Of a stretch of DNA of 35,637 bases, positions 24,713-34,071 are shown in pieces; positions within the stretch are counted from its first letter, which is position 1, and each line of letters opens with the position of its first letter. Both the position numbers and the translations under genes were made by a program. The DNA is from Richelia intracellularis (lineage in GTDB: Bacteria > Cyanobacteriota > Cyanobacteriia > Cyanobacteriales > Nostocaceae). Under the pieces are notes generated by a model, which saw nothing but the letters and a program-made list of their open reading frames with translations, was not told where the DNA came from and did no database searches. The DNA is taken from positions 1 to 35,637 of the forward strand of contig CBZS010000028.1 in NCBI GenBank assembly GCA_000613065.1, in the 5' to 3' direction.

Positions 24713-25831
24713 GAGTGCGACTCTTTTAGAAAGACGGGGAGTGGAACTTAGACAGGTATTGGAAGAGGTGGAGGGGTAGTAGAACAACTAGCTTTGAGAA
24801 CTTGCTTCATCAAAGAAATACCACTAGAGTACAAAGCCAGCGGATTGGGTTTATGTTCTTGTTCTAGATGAAACTGCCAATACTCATCCCAATCGCCACT
24901 CATGTATAAAGAACCCAGGGGTAAAACAGCCTCAGCACCCCTCATGGTCCATCTAGCCCCAGTTATTCCATCCTGTCTTTAATCAGGTGGCGACAAGCAC
25001 CCTCAATCACCCCCGTGGCGATGGGGAATCCAGTTTTTAAGTAATCGTCATATTTGAGGTCTTTGGCATTGTTAAGTAAATATCTAGCACAGGTATCCAC
25101 GGGTTTATTTTGGGAGGTTCGTTTGGGTAAAGTCGCACTCCGGCCCATACCTGGGGCAACTGAACTTGATTTACCTTGAAGGATAAGCTGTAAACGTTTG
25201 ATCTTCCTAGCTTCTACCTGTGTTGAAGTTTGAGAATAAAAGACAAATACAGCTTTTCACAAATACTCAATCACATGGATAATATCCCTGTCTTAGTCCA
25301 TGAGAGAGAATATTGCTGTGCTGGTAGATTAAACTCCCCATCCAAAGGAAATAGCCTATTTATCTTTCTTCCTCCATAACCTATTCTATTGGCGATTACT
25401 GTGCCAAATAATGTGGTCAATTTCCGGGACAATTTTTTCTTGTGTGTTCTGTTTCCTGAGTCTGTGCCTGCACACTCTGCCTCTATTTCATCTTGACTGC
25501 GTTTATGAAAATATCTTTGTTTGTAACAACCGTCTCAATAGTTCGTATCCATTCTCAAGTAACTTACTCTGTATCTGGGAGTGTTCTAACCCACAAATGC
25601 TGTCTTAGTCTAACCAACTAACTATCTCGTGAAATACTTCTCGTGCTTGTGAGCAAAACATACTTTGATTTGATGTAGATGCTTGTATAGGGTGTGGAAC
25701 TGTTCCTGTTTTTTCACTTTTTACAAGCGAATTCCATCAAGTAAATTTTTGGCTGTCAATACTACTCTGGTTGACTTGTCATTTATGATTCTTATATCAT
25801 CATAATCCCTACGACTAAAAGAGTCGCGCCC
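24713..25831 (-). mobile_element. ISKra4-type element, both ends present, internally deleted
   Basis: Inverted termini GAGTGCGACTCTTTTAG (24713) and, reversed, GGGCGCGACTCTTTTAG (25831) bound 1119 bp, several hundred bp shorter than I would expect for an intact member. It is the only ISKra4-type copy in the window with both ends. The flanks show no target duplication. Confidence 0.82.
24748..25690 (-). pseudogene. ISKra4-family transposase, decayed
   Basis: Leftward pieces: the N-terminal head with LGLEHSQIQSKLLENGYELLRRLL (about 25600-25510; the usual start ATG is ATA here); a middle with several stops; HVIEYL.KAVFVFYSQTSTQVEARKIKRLQLILQGKSSSVAPGMGRSATLPKR (to 25148); then LNNAKDLKYDDYLKTGFPIATGVIEGACRHLIKDRME (25080-24963) and RGAEAVLPLGSLYMSGDWDEYWQFHLEQEHKPNPL (24945-24830). 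The GVIEGACRHLIKDRM block is the ISKra4 hallmark used for the family call. Confidence 0.85.
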
Positions 25832-25878
25832 AAAATATTTAAAGTGTAGAGTTTGAGTCATAATGATCTAATATCTAA

Positions 25879-25950
25879 AGCCGATGGCGGGATTTGAACC
25901 CGCGACCGCTCGATTACGAATCGAGTGCTCTACCACTGAGCCACATCGGC
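25879..25950 (-). tRNA. trnT: tRNA-Thr (anticodon CGT)
   Basis: Leftward, the sequence folds as a complete cloverleaf: acceptor GCCGATG/CATCGGC (7 bp), D-arm GCTC-AGTGGTA-GAGC, anticodon stem CTCGA/TCGAG with loop TTCGTAA (anticodon CGT, reading ACG), variable loop CGGTC, and T-arm GCGGG-TTCAAAT-CCCGC. The CCA end is not encoded. It is intact although surrounded by IS material on one side. Confidence 0.96.
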
Positions 25951-25988
25951 ACAAACAGTGTGTTATTATAGCACTAATTATCAGAACT

Positions 25989-26273
25989 ATGACAAACAAA
26001 AATTATAGAGATAGCTCCACTTCCCAGAAGTTTACACCGGAACAGTACACTCGTCTCAAAACTGAAGCCGCAGCACCCTATAGAGGTTTGCGGAAGTTTC
26101 TTTATCTAGCTTTCGGTGCTTCTGGCTTTATTGGTGCGTTTATCTTTGCTCTCCAAGTAATAGCTGGAAAGAATGTTGGCAATGCTTTACCTAATTTGGC
26201 TTTACAAGTGGGATTGGTAGCTTTGATGGTATTTTTCTGGCGTTTGGATAGGGGTAAGAAAAATCGTGTATGA
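25989..26273 (+). CDS. DUF3493-family small membrane protein
   Basis: A 94-aa protein from the ATG at 25989. The frame is open further upstream, but only through the tRNA gene, so that extension is not real. It begins MTNKNYRDSSTSQKFTPEQYTRLKTEAAAPYRGLRKFLYLAFGASGFIGAFIF, then a second hydrophobic helix (LPNLALQVGLVALMVFFWRLD). Two helices and the APYRGLR..YLAFGASGFIG block match the cyanobacterial/plastid DUF3493 family, a domain shared (by recollection) with the photosystem II assembly factor LPA1/REP27. It is followed 24 bp later by a methyltransferase, same strand. Confidence 0.75.
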   Translation: MTNKNYRDSSTSQKFTPEQYTRLKTEAAAPYRGLRKFLYLAFGASGFIGAFIFALQVIAGKNVGNALPNLALQVGLVALMVFFWRLDRGKKNRV

Positions 26274-26297
26274 AAGAGCTATGTACCATTGAAAATA

Positions 26298-26942
26298 ATG
26301 GTCTTCATAGAAACTAATAACGAGATGACTAATGACTTTGTCAGCAATAAACAGCGACTTTTTGACCGTTGGGCTCCTAGCTATGATTGTTTATTCCCTT
26401 CAGTTATTTACCAAGCGATCCACCAACGGTTGTTAAAATATGTAAATTTACCGCCAAAAGCCCGGGTACTAGATATGGGCTGCGGTACGGGACGTTTACT
26501 CAATCGTCTAGCTTCCCAGTTTCCAAATTTACATGGTACGGGACTGGACTTATCCTCAGAAATGTTACGGTTTGCCAGGTCTAGTAATTGTCATCATCCC
26601 CGATTAATTTATCTCCGTGGTGAAGCCGATACATTACCTTTTGCAGAAAATCAGTTTGATGCGGTATTCAGTACAATTAGCTTCTTGCATTATTTACATC
26701 CAGAACATGTTTTAAATCAAGTTGCACGGGTATTGAAACCTCATGGCTCTTTTTACTTAGTTGATATCAACTGTCCCCAATTCCTAGAGCCATACTTGCA
26801 AGTTTTCCAAACAACATCAGCAGAGGCTATCAGGCTGTATTCTCGAGAATCACGACAACAGTTAGGTGCTAATGCTCAACTAAAATGCTTGGGTCACCAT
26901 AGTTTACTTACTCCTGTATTATTGACTGTTTTTAGTAAATAG
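26298..26942 (+). CDS. Class I SAM-dependent methyltransferase (UbiE/Methyltransf_11 type)
   Basis: A methyltransferase of about 215 aa. Motifs: FDRWAPSYDCLFP at the N-terminus, SAM-binding motif I VLDMGCGTGRLL, the acidic motif II end GTGLDLSSEML, DTLPFAENQFDAVFSTISFLHYLHP (motif IV-like) and VLKPHGSFYLVDI. The substrate cannot be deduced; UbiE/MenG-like C-methylation and unrelated small-molecule roles both fit. The ATG at 26298 is used; the ATG at 26325 (MTNDFVSNKQRLFDRW) is an equally plausible start. Probably co-transcribed with the DUF3493 gene. Confidence 0.85.
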   Translation: MVFIETNNEMTNDFVSNKQRLFDRWAPSYDCLFPSVIYQAIHQRLLKYVNLPPKARVLDMGCGTGRLLNRLASQFPNLHGTGLDLSSEMLRFARSSNCHHPRLIYLRGEADTLPFAENQFDAVFSTISFLHYLHPEHVLNQVARVLKPHGSFYLVDINCPQFLEPYLQVFQTTSAEAIRLYSRESRQQLGANAQLKCLGHHSLLTPVLLTVFSK

Positions 26943-27056
26943 TAAGGAAACCTCAAATTACATCAAGAATTGTATGCACTTAGATATCGCCATACATCTG
27001 AGTTCATATACTATGTTCATTCCCATGCTTTGCATCATGCACGAGGAGGTGCCAGA

Positions 27057-27257
27057 ATGGTTCACACTTACGAGGTATTTGTAGATATTGTCGAGTTTGA
27101 CAATCCTAGAAGCAATCACTTTGAACGCGGTACAACCAGGTACGAAATTAAGGCAGAATCTAGGGAAAGGGCTGATGGTATGGCTATTTTACAGGCTAAA
27201 CAAGAAAACCCCCAGGCTACTGAAATTGACCCTAGAGTTACGAGAATTATTAAATAA
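27057..27257 (+). CDS. Small conserved-looking protein, unknown function (66 aa)
   Basis: The start is decided by AGGAGGT at 27044-27050, six bases before the ATG; the frame is open further upstream but lacks any ribosome-binding site there. The product is MVHTYEVFVDIVEFDNPRSNHFERGTTRYEIKAESRERADGMAILQAKQENPQATEIDPRVTRIIK: soluble, mixed alpha/beta, no cofactor motif. It lies about 115 bp downstream of the methyltransferase, and a hairpin 55 bp downstream could end the transcript. I do not recognise the family. Confidence 0.65.
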   Translation: MVHTYEVFVDIVEFDNPRSNHFERGTTRYEIKAESRERADGMAILQAKQENPQATEIDPRVTRIIK

Positions 27258-27310
27258 ATTTGTTCCTAAATAAATTAGGGCATTTCAATCTTTCTAAAAT
27301 CTTATCTATT

Positions 27311-27327
27311 GGGAGCATCCTGCTCCC
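27311..27327 (+). terminator. GC-rich hairpin downstream of the 66-aa gene
   Basis: GGGAGCA-TCC-TGCTCCC: a perfect 7-bp stem with a 3-nt loop. Only a weak TT follows, so it is a probable terminator or 3'-end hairpin rather than a textbook one. Confidence 0.5.
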
Positions 27328-29124
27328 TTGATATCAAAAGCAGGGAAGATTTAGCTTCAGCATTATTGCTAAGTCTACATGAGTCGATCCCAGTAATATA
27401 TTGTTGTTAATCCAAATATGGATTGTTGCAAGAGACAAAAAAGCATCAAAACAAGCTGAAATTCTTTCCGATCTGACAAGAAACAAGACGACGATATTTT
27501 TTTTAACCATGGGAAACAACCTTCTTGTTGAAAACGTGAGACGGAAATTTGAATGGCTCTGCCCTTGTTCTTTTTTGTCTTCCAAACCAGCTTGGGCCAT
27601 GGCGGCGTAATACCACGTCTAGCTAAAGCAGCGTGCTCCTCTGCCTTTAACCCACATTCCGCAGGTTAGTTAGCAAAGAAGATAATATTTACGACAGGGA
27701 CCACCAAAAAACTGTAGAATCCAGCATCCCTGTTCACTGAGGTTGGAAATCTGTTTCAAACAAGCGAAGGTTAATAAATGAATTGACATGAAACATTGAA
27801 ACACCCAACCTAAAGTAGGAGTGGCAGTTGGTTTACCTAACTAATTTTGAATTGTTTGGGAGGCTCGTTTTAGAGATTGCCTTAATGCCTTCTGAGCTAG
27901 TCTGTAAAATAGCAAACACAAACCCATAACCATTGCCAAAGCTGCCACTCTTTTCCTTGGATTTAGAAACACAGTGGAAGTAAAAAACAATGGGTATTTG
28001 AGAAACCCAAAACTACGTTCTGTAGATTATTGTGCCTTATATTCAGGTAAAACATCTTCGTTGCTAAGTTTGTCGGCATCAAGAACATTGGTGGCAAGAA
28101 TAAACCTGCCACCAATGTTCTGTGGCAATAGTAATTGCAGTTTCTTTGGGTACCATTTCGGCTTGAATAGTTAAATTAGGGTAGGTTGAGAATCCTTGTG
28201 AGGTCTACCACGCCCACGGTGTTGGCCATCTTCAATAACTTCAATAATTGCAAGTTGATGAAATGGCAACTGACTCTCAAGTAATTTGGCTGCGTTGAAT
28301 GCATCTTCGGCACATGCAAATTCCTGTTGACAGAATTTTCGTAGTTGGGATTGTGCCTGGGTATCTTTTTTGGTCAGACGTTTTTCCCGTTGTTTTAAGT
28401 CAGATTCTTTGCGGGCTTCACTTTCTATCACTAGCCACCGTTGTCGCACACCACCAGAATCATTACAACAGGGGGCAATACGATATCCTGGGATTTTACT
28501 TGGTACAAATGCATCAATACTGTTATTTTCTAATAATTATTTTGCGGCAGTTAGGGTTGCAGTAACTCGAGATACCCATCTGAATGACACTATCATCTGC
28601 AAATTGTCTTCAGTGTAAAAGGCTGCATCCGCAATAAATAAAGCATCAATTTGCCACTGTTTGTGGAAATCTGCCATAAGTGTTCCAAACATGACAAAAT
28701 CGACTTAATTACCATGTGCAACTCTTAATTATAAAGGAATATCTCCATCACCACTCCATATTAAGTCAAGGATAAATTGTTTTAAATCTAGTCGGTGGTC
28801 TCTAGAATAACCATATGTAATTGTAATTAATCCTGATTGTGCTGATGCTTCATCATCAGTACCAGTTCCATAATCCCCATGTACATGAAATGAACTTAAA
28901 TCCAAGTGGAAGTTGTCCATTTTCACTCCAAATCTATCTGCTGCTGATAGTGGGACTCGGATAAAAATTTCCGTTAATCCTGCATCATATAGTTTGTCTA
29001 AGACTCTGCCCAAGGGTTCATCGTTCAAATGTTATGGTTGTATTCTCTCTCCCAATAAATCTTCCGTTGCAATCCCTGAAAAGAACTTCTCAAATAAATA
29101 TAGTGGTGCACTGATAAAGCCTAA

Positions 29125-30045
29125 GAGGATGTTTTAAAAGGTGGGAAGTATCATAAAAAAGCTCACAAGGCATATGCTGAGAATTATAAAAAACAGCACC
29201 CCGTGAGCAAATGACTAAGAATTATCCTAGCAATTTAACGTGGGAACAGTGGGAGTTAATCACCGAGCTGTTTCCAGAGGCAAAACCAGGTGGTCGTCCA
29301 CGTACAACAACATGTATGTACCCAGTAGTAAACGCGATTTTATACGTACTGTGTCAAGGATGTACATAGCGGGTATTACCAGGAGATTTACCACCTTGAT
29401 CTACAGTCTATGGCTATTTCAGAAGGTGGCGCAAAGACCGTACTTGGCTTCAGGTTGATGAGAAGCTATATCAATGGGTTCGGATACCAGCCAGTCGAGA
29501 ACCAAGTCCATGGGAAGCAGCCTTTGATACCCAATCAGTTGAAACCGCAAACATTATTTGTACGGATGTTGGTTTCGACGCAGGAAAACAAATACATGGA
29601 CGTAAGGGATTTATTACGGTTGACTTGTTAGGGCTAGTTTTGCGAGTCTTGGTTACTTTTGCAAGTGTGCCAGAACGTGGAGGGGCTAAACTAAACGTGC
29701 CAGAACGTGCACGTTTATCAGATGAAAGATAAAGTTAAAAAACTGCACATTATCTTGATGGATGGAGGATATCGGGGGGAAGATTTTGCCCACTGGATAA
29801 TCGATATTTTTCGTTGGATTGTGGAAGTGGTTGTCAGACCCTTAGGAAATAAGGGTTTTACCCTTTTACCAAAACCTTGGGTTGTACAACGAACTTTCGG
29901 GTGGCTCAATTCGTGTATAAGATTAAGTAAGGACTATGAAAGGCTAGCTGAAACTTCTGAGACTTTAATCTATATTGCAATGATACGTATCATGGTCAGG
30001 CGAATTGCATCATTTGTAACTTACTTCGACTTTTAAAACATCCTC
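29125..30045 (+). mobile_element. IS5-family element (second type), copy 2, TAA target duplication
   Basis: Ends GAGGATGTTTTAAAAG and CTTTTAAAACATCCTC bound 921 bp, flanked by TAA on both sides. Joining the flanks at one TAA restores the IS1634 sequence found uninterrupted at about 5440-5455, so the insertion is exact. It is rightward, inside the leftward IS1634-type copy 2. Confidence 0.94.
29210..30020 (+). pseudogene. IS5-family transposase (second type), two nonsense codons and a rearranged middle
   Basis: From the ATG at 29210 the frame reads MTKNYPSNLTWEQWELITELFPEAKPGGRPRTT...YVLCQGCT, a TAG where the family has Trp, RVLPGDLPP, a TGA where the family has Trp, then STVYGYFRRWRKDRTWLQVDEKLYQWVRIPASREPSPWEAAFDTQSVETANIICTDVGFDAGKQIHGRKGFITVDLLGLVLRVLVTFASVPERGGAK. 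A local duplication (CCAGAACGTG repeated) then breaks the frame. The C-terminal third (29707-30036) runs KVKKLHIILMDGGYRGEDF ... QRTFGWLNSCIRLSKDYERLAETSETLIYIAMIRIMVRRIA. Confidence 0.88.
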
Positions 30046-30927
30046 TAAGGCATTGACAATCATTCCTTTGACCACTTGGCCTGCACTGATTATTTATTGG
30101 GGATGAGTTCCAAGCAGTTGTTTGAACAAATCAACCAAACTCATTTCATCAATAATCCCTGCCACTATGCCTAAGTGCTCAATATCTTGTACTTTGATTT
30201 GTGATTCGGAAAAACTCATACTTCAAAAATACAACATTTTGCGATCGCACCTGGGGAATGTGGGTTATAATCGTAGGCTTTGTCAGCAGCAAGCACTTTC
30301 AGGGGTTTACCGGGTCTACCGGGTTTGTTGGTCTTAACCTTTACACTGTCTAGAAGTGGTATCACCTGATCTGTTTCACTACCATTGGCAGGTGTGGTGC
30401 GATTGGATAAAGGCATTACTGAGCCTTCAGTAAGAGTGTGTATAAAAATACCCTTACCTTTTCCACCGTAAGCAACACCACCACCACCGCCCTTTTCAGG
30501 GGGAAAAAGACCCGTCCACCGCGCCATAACTCCAGTTTATTAACCCTTTCTCTTGTCCAATTCCCAATATTCGTGCTTGTAAAGCCTCTAACCTCCTGTC
30601 CAACTGCCAACGTTTGAGCCATCGATGTGCAGAGCTCTTTGATGCCCATATTTCTCCTTTTGGAACGTGACACCAACGACACCCTGTTATGAATATATAC
30701 AGTAAGGTATTGAGTACAGAAAGAAATGAAGAATGCGGCATTCCTCGTTCGCGTTTCTCTGGCGGTTTCAGAAAAATATCCTCAAACAAAGACCACTCCA
30801 AATTACTCAGTGCTTTAAAACCTGCTGCCATCAGATGATATAACCCCTCTTACTTAACAGGCATATTATCACCTTCTGCTATTAGTGGGATAGATTTATG
30901 CACAACAAATTTAAATATTTGGAATGT

Positions 30928-30949
30928 TCACCATAAATTCTTATGGTGA
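30928..30949 (-). terminator. Hairpin downstream of hisD
   Basis: TCACCATAA-ATTC-TTATGGTGA: a perfect 9-bp stem about 45 bp beyond the hisD stop in the leftward direction. No T-run follows, so intrinsic termination is uncertain; it may protect the 3' end of the message. Confidence 0.45.
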
Positions 30950-30994
30950 GAAGTAGAAGAAGATAAACCTTTACTTACTGCTTTACACCCTTGA

Positions 30995-32281
30995 TTACTG
31001 CAAGCGAGTACTCACACTCCCAGCATGGGCTGGTAAACCTTCTGCTTGTGCTAGAGCGATCGCTGCTTTACCAATTTCTTGTAATGATTTGCGATCGCAT
31101 TCTAAGTAGGTAATTCGCTTCATAAAATCATAGACGCTCAACCCAGAGGAAAAACGAGCAGAGCGTGCTGTTGGTAACACATGATTCGGGCCACCGACAT
31201 AATCACCGATCGCTTCTGGGGTCTGTCTTCCCAAGAAAATACTACCAGCACAGCGAATTTGTTTAGCGACTTGTCGGGGTTCGTCTACACATAATTCCAG
31301 GTGTTCTGGTGCTAATTGATTTACTAGAGGAATACTTGCGTTTAAATCATGCACCAGAATTACAGCACCATATTTTTCCCAACTTGCACCTGCTACCTTT
31401 TGGGTGGGTAAGTCTTTGATAATATTAGTGATCGCATCAATCACTTTCTGAGCAAAATCTGCGGAATCTGTTATTAAAATAGACTGAGCACTGGGGTCAT
31501 GTTCGGCTTGAGATAATAAATCCCAAGCAATCCACTCCGGATTATTCTTGTCATCGGCAATTACCAAAATTTCCGATGGCCCGGCAATGCTATCAATGCC
31601 CACAGTACCATATACCTGGCGTTTCGCTTCCGCCACGTAGGCGTTACCAGGTCCAACAATTTTATCTACTGGGGCAATACTTGCAGTTCCGTAGGCTAAA
31701 GCAGCTACCGCTTGTGCTCCTCCAATTCTGTATATTTCTGTTACCCCAGCAATTTTTGCGGCTGCCAACACAGCGGGATTAATTTCACCGTTGGGGGTGG
31801 GAACTGTCATTACAATCCTTTCCACACCAGCTATCTTAGCTGGCAAAGCATTCATCAGTACAGAACTGGGATAACTCGCCCTACCTCCGGGTACATAGAT
31901 ACCAACAGTAGATAAAGCTACCCAGTTCAGACCTAAATTTACTCCCACAGCATCGGTGTAGGCAATATTTTCAGGTATTTGTTTTTGGTGAAAAGCCGTA
32001 ATCCTTTCTGCTGCGACTTCCAAAGCTGTTATGACATCAGATGGGCATTGTTGAGCATGATTAGCGATCGCTTCCTGACTCAAATCCAACGAGATAGGAT
32101 GATAATGGTCAAAACGGCTAGTATATTCCCTAATTGCCTCATCACCACGCACCTTGACATCAGCCAGAATTTCTCTTACCGTGCCACTAACATCAACCGT
32201 AGCTTCTCGGCGATCGTTTACTAATGTTGTGAATTTAGCTGCAAAATCTTGGTCAGTGGTTTTCAAGAAGTCCATGGACAA
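30995..32281 (-). CDS. hisD: Histidinol dehydrogenase
   Basis: A 428-aa HisD, full length. It catalyses the last two steps of histidine synthesis (L-histidinol to L-histidine with 2 NAD+, Zn-dependent). Visible conserved blocks are VGIYVPGGRASYPSSVLMNALPAKIAGV, YRIGGAQAVAALAYGT, KIVGPGNAYVAEAKRQVYG, IDSIAGPSEILVIAD, the zinc/catalytic segment LSQAEHDPSAQSILIT, LAPEHLEL, GDYVGGPNHVLPT and the C-terminal AHAGSVSTRL. Two GCGATCGC octamers lie in the coding region. It is a single gene without other his genes nearby, as is usual in cyanobacteria. It lies undamaged between two IS-ridden stretches, which fits selection for an essential biosynthetic step. Confidence 0.97.
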   Translation of the reverse strand: MSMDFLKTTDQDFAAKFTTLVNDRREATVDVSGTVREILADVKVRGDEAIREYTSRFDHYHPISLDLSQEAIANHAQQCPSDVITALEVAAERITAFHQKQIPENIAYTDAVGVNLGLNWVALSTVGIYVPGGRASYPSSVLMNALPAKIAGVERIVMTVPTPNGEINPAVLAAAKIAGVTEIYRIGGAQAVAALAYGTASIAPVDKIVGPGNAYVAEAKRQVYGTVGIDSIAGPSEILVIADDKNNPEWIAWDLLSQAEHDPSAQSILITDSADFAQKVIDAITNIIKDLPTQKVAGASWEKYGAVILVHDLNASIPLVNQLAPEHLELCVDEPRQVAKQIRCAGSIFLGRQTPEAIGDYVGGPNHVLPTARSARFSSGLSVYDFMKRITYLECDRKSLQEIGKAAIALAQAEGLPAHAGSVSTRLQ

Positions 32282-32536
32282 ACTCCTAGGATGTGGGATA
32301 TGTAGGGGTAGTTCTTTAGTTTATAACCATTTGGAATTTTCGGATAACAACTAATATTTCTCCCAACGATTGAATTTCCCAGTAACAAGCAAAATAGAAT
32401 ATGCGAAATTTGCGCCTGATGTGAATTAAAAATAACTCTTGTAGCATAAGAGTTTTAAGTACGTCCAAAATCATATCGAGACTATGGAAGTACTTAAAAT
32501 GGTTTCATAAGTCAATTCATATTAAGCGTAGAGTAT
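32282..32536. other. Divergent intergenic region between hisD and the yihY remnant
   Basis: About 255 bp, AT-rich, carrying the hisD promoter and the former yihY promoter in opposite directions. I see no clear operator, riboswitch or T-box-like fold. Confidence 0.4.
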
Positions 32537-33026
32537 ATGAATACTAAAATGAATCCCAATATTTTTTTTAGACTCATAAAAAAAAACATTTCAGGAGTAT
32601 TAAACAGACAAAGTATAAACATTAGCAGCTTCTCTTGCTCATTAGACTGTATTCTCTCTTGCACTCTTACTAAGAATTGCGATCACTATTGCTGGCACTG
32701 TTTTTGGAGAAGACGTTGCTAGAGGTGAAATTGTGTTGCGGATACAGGGTTTAGTGGGTAATGAAGGGGCAAAAATCATAGAAACGGCGTTCGAAAACGC
32801 TAATAGGCCTGATGTTAGTAGTATTGCTTCTATTTTCAGTATTGTTGCTTTATTATTTGTTGCCTCTGGAGTATTTGCCCAACTCCAGGAGGCACTTAAT
32901 AGGATATGGAAAGTGACAGCTAAACCAAAGCAAGGAATTATCGGTTTTGTGAGAAAACGGATCCTATCTTTTTTTGCTGTGTTGGGGATTGGTTTTCTGC
33001 TTTATTGGCTCTTAATACCTACGAAT

Positions 33027-33915
33027 CTATCCCAGTAATAGCAGAAGGTGATAATATGCCTGTTGAGTAAGAGGGACTATATCATCTGATGGCTGCATGT
33101 TTTGAAGGACTGAGTCATTTGGAGTGGTCTTTGTTTGAGGATATTTTTCCGAAACCGCCAGAGAAACGCGAACGAGGAATGCCACATTCTTCATTTCGTT
33201 ATGTACTCAATACCTTACTGTATATGTTGATAACACGGTGTCGTTGGTGTGATGTTCCAAAAGGAGAAATATGGGCATCCAATAGCTCTGCACATCGATG
33301 GCTCAAAGGTTGGCAGTTGGACGGGAGGTTAGAGGCTTTACAAGCACGAATATTGGAGATTGGACAAGATAAAGGGTTAATAAACTGGAGTTATGGCGCG
33401 GTGGACGGGTCTTTTTCCCCCTGGAAACGGCGGTGGTGATGGTGTTGCTTAGGTTGGGAAAGGAAAGGGTATTTTAATACACACTTTTACTCAAGGCTCA
33501 GCAATGGCTTTATCCAATCGCACCACACCTGCCAATGGTAGTGAAACAGATCAGGTGATAGCACTTCTAGACAGTGTAAAGGTTAAGACCAACAAACCCG
33601 GTAGAACCCGGTAAAGCCCTGAAAGTGCTTGCTGCTGAGAAAGGCTACGATTCTAAGAATAAGCGCGCTGCTTTTCCTAGACGTGGTATTAGGCTGCAAT
33701 GGCCCAAGGGGGGTTGAAAGACAAAGAAGAACAAGGGCAGACCGATTAAAATTTCCGTCCCATCTGACAACAAGAAGGTTGTTTCCCATGGTTTCAAAAA
33801 AAATATCGTCGTCTTGTTTCTTGTCAGATGGGAAATAATTTCAGCTTGTTTTGATGCTTTTTTGTCTCTTGCAACAATCCATATTTGGATTAACAAAATC
33901 ATATTAGTGGGATAG
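33027..33915 (+). mobile_element. IS5-family element (IS427-like), copy C (889 bp)
   Basis: Left end CTATCCCAGTAATAGCAG and right end, inverted, CTATCCCACTAATATGAT are both intact. Flanking TA within a CTAG-like target, or an AAT duplication, can be read at the junctions. It is inserted in the yihY-family gene, same orientation. Confidence 0.9.
33089..33870 (+). pseudogene. IS5-family transposase (copy C), decayed
   Basis: Frame 1 (33089-33439): MAACFEGLSHLEWSLFEDIFPKPPEKRERGMPHSSFRYVLNTLLYMLITRCRWCDVPKGEIWASNSSAHRWLKGW ... AVDGSFSPWKRRW. Frame 2 after the T5C5 run (33412-33421): LGWERKGI-like and HTFTQGSAMALSNRTTPANGSETDQVIALLDSVKVKTNKPG, then further shifts, then RAAFPRRGIRLQWPK and the C-terminal FDAFLSLATI. 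Several indels beyond the frame junction make it inactive. Confidence 0.83.
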
Positions 33916-34071
33916 AATTATGTAAGTGGAATTTTTTTGGCAATTGTTGAATTTCTCTATTTTCTTTGGAATTGTTACCTTACTTTTTGCTCTTCTCTAC
34001 AAGTTGTTACCTGATGTAAAAGTTAAATGGGATGATGTTTGGACTGGTGCAATTATCACCTCTTTTCTATT

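Larger units (their letters stand above)
27648..30267 (-). mobile_element. IS1634-type element, copy 2, itself split by an IS5-type element
   Basis: Inverted termini TAACCCACATTCCGCAGGT at 27648 and its reverse at 30267. Removing the 29125-30045 insertion (plus one TAA) leaves about 1700 bp, matching copy 1 (1710 bp). The decayed leftward transposase includes LGTHPQ (about 30110), MNDEPLGRVLDKLYDAGLTEIFIRVPLSAADRFGVKMDNFHLDLSSFHVHGDYGTGTDDEAS (29028 on), RQRWLVIESEARKESDLKQREKRLTKKDTQAQSQLRKFCQQEFACAEDAFNAAKLLESQLPFHQL (28449 on) and the C-terminal third to 27670. Confidence 0.87.
27385..30893 (-). mobile_element. IS5-family (IS427-like) copy B, split by a nested IS1634-type element
   Basis: The outer left end is at 30893 (reads CTATCCCACTAATAGCAG leftward) and the right end near 27385 (CGATCCCAGTAATA on the + strand). 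The element's own sequence is 30268-30893 plus 27385-27647, 889 bp in total, the same length as copy C. Transposase pieces: LSNLEWSLFEDIFLKPPEKRERG ... VDGSFSP (30831-30496); GGGGGVAYGGKGKG...VMPLSNRTTPANGSETDQVIPLLDSVKVKTNK...VLAADKAYDYN (to 30268). The frame resumes across the nested element with the AALARRGI region and SDRKEFQL from 27647 down. Confidence 0.85.
32537..34071 (+). pseudogene. YihY/BrkB-family membrane protein, broken by frameshift, stops and two ISs
   Basis: The 5' part reads MNPNIFFRLIKK (32549 on); after an A-run frameshift it continues TFQEY, stop, TDKV, stop, TLAASLAH, stop, TVFSLALLLRIAITIAGTVFGEDVARGEIVLRIQGLVGNEGAKIIETAFENANRPDVSSIASIFSIVALLFVASGVFAQLQEALNRIWKV ... 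VRKRILSFFAVLGIGFLL. An IS5 element (33027-33915) follows. The gene resumes EFFWQLLNFSIFFGIVTLLFALLYKLLPDVKVKWDDVWTGAIITSFLLG (about 33926-34071), where an ISKra4-type head is inserted. The family is a polytopic inner-membrane protein once misnamed RNase BN. About 20 residues are missing at the IS5 junction and the last third or so beyond 34071. Confidence 0.88.

Noticed and set aside
25884-25988. Upstream extension of the DUF3493 reading frame
   Set aside because: It is translated through the antisense of the tRNA-Thr gene; the ATG at 25989 starts the family-like protein.
26970-27056. Longer version of the 66-aa gene starting at a TTG
   Set aside because: No ribosome-binding site there, whereas AGGAGGT sits six bases before the ATG at 27057.
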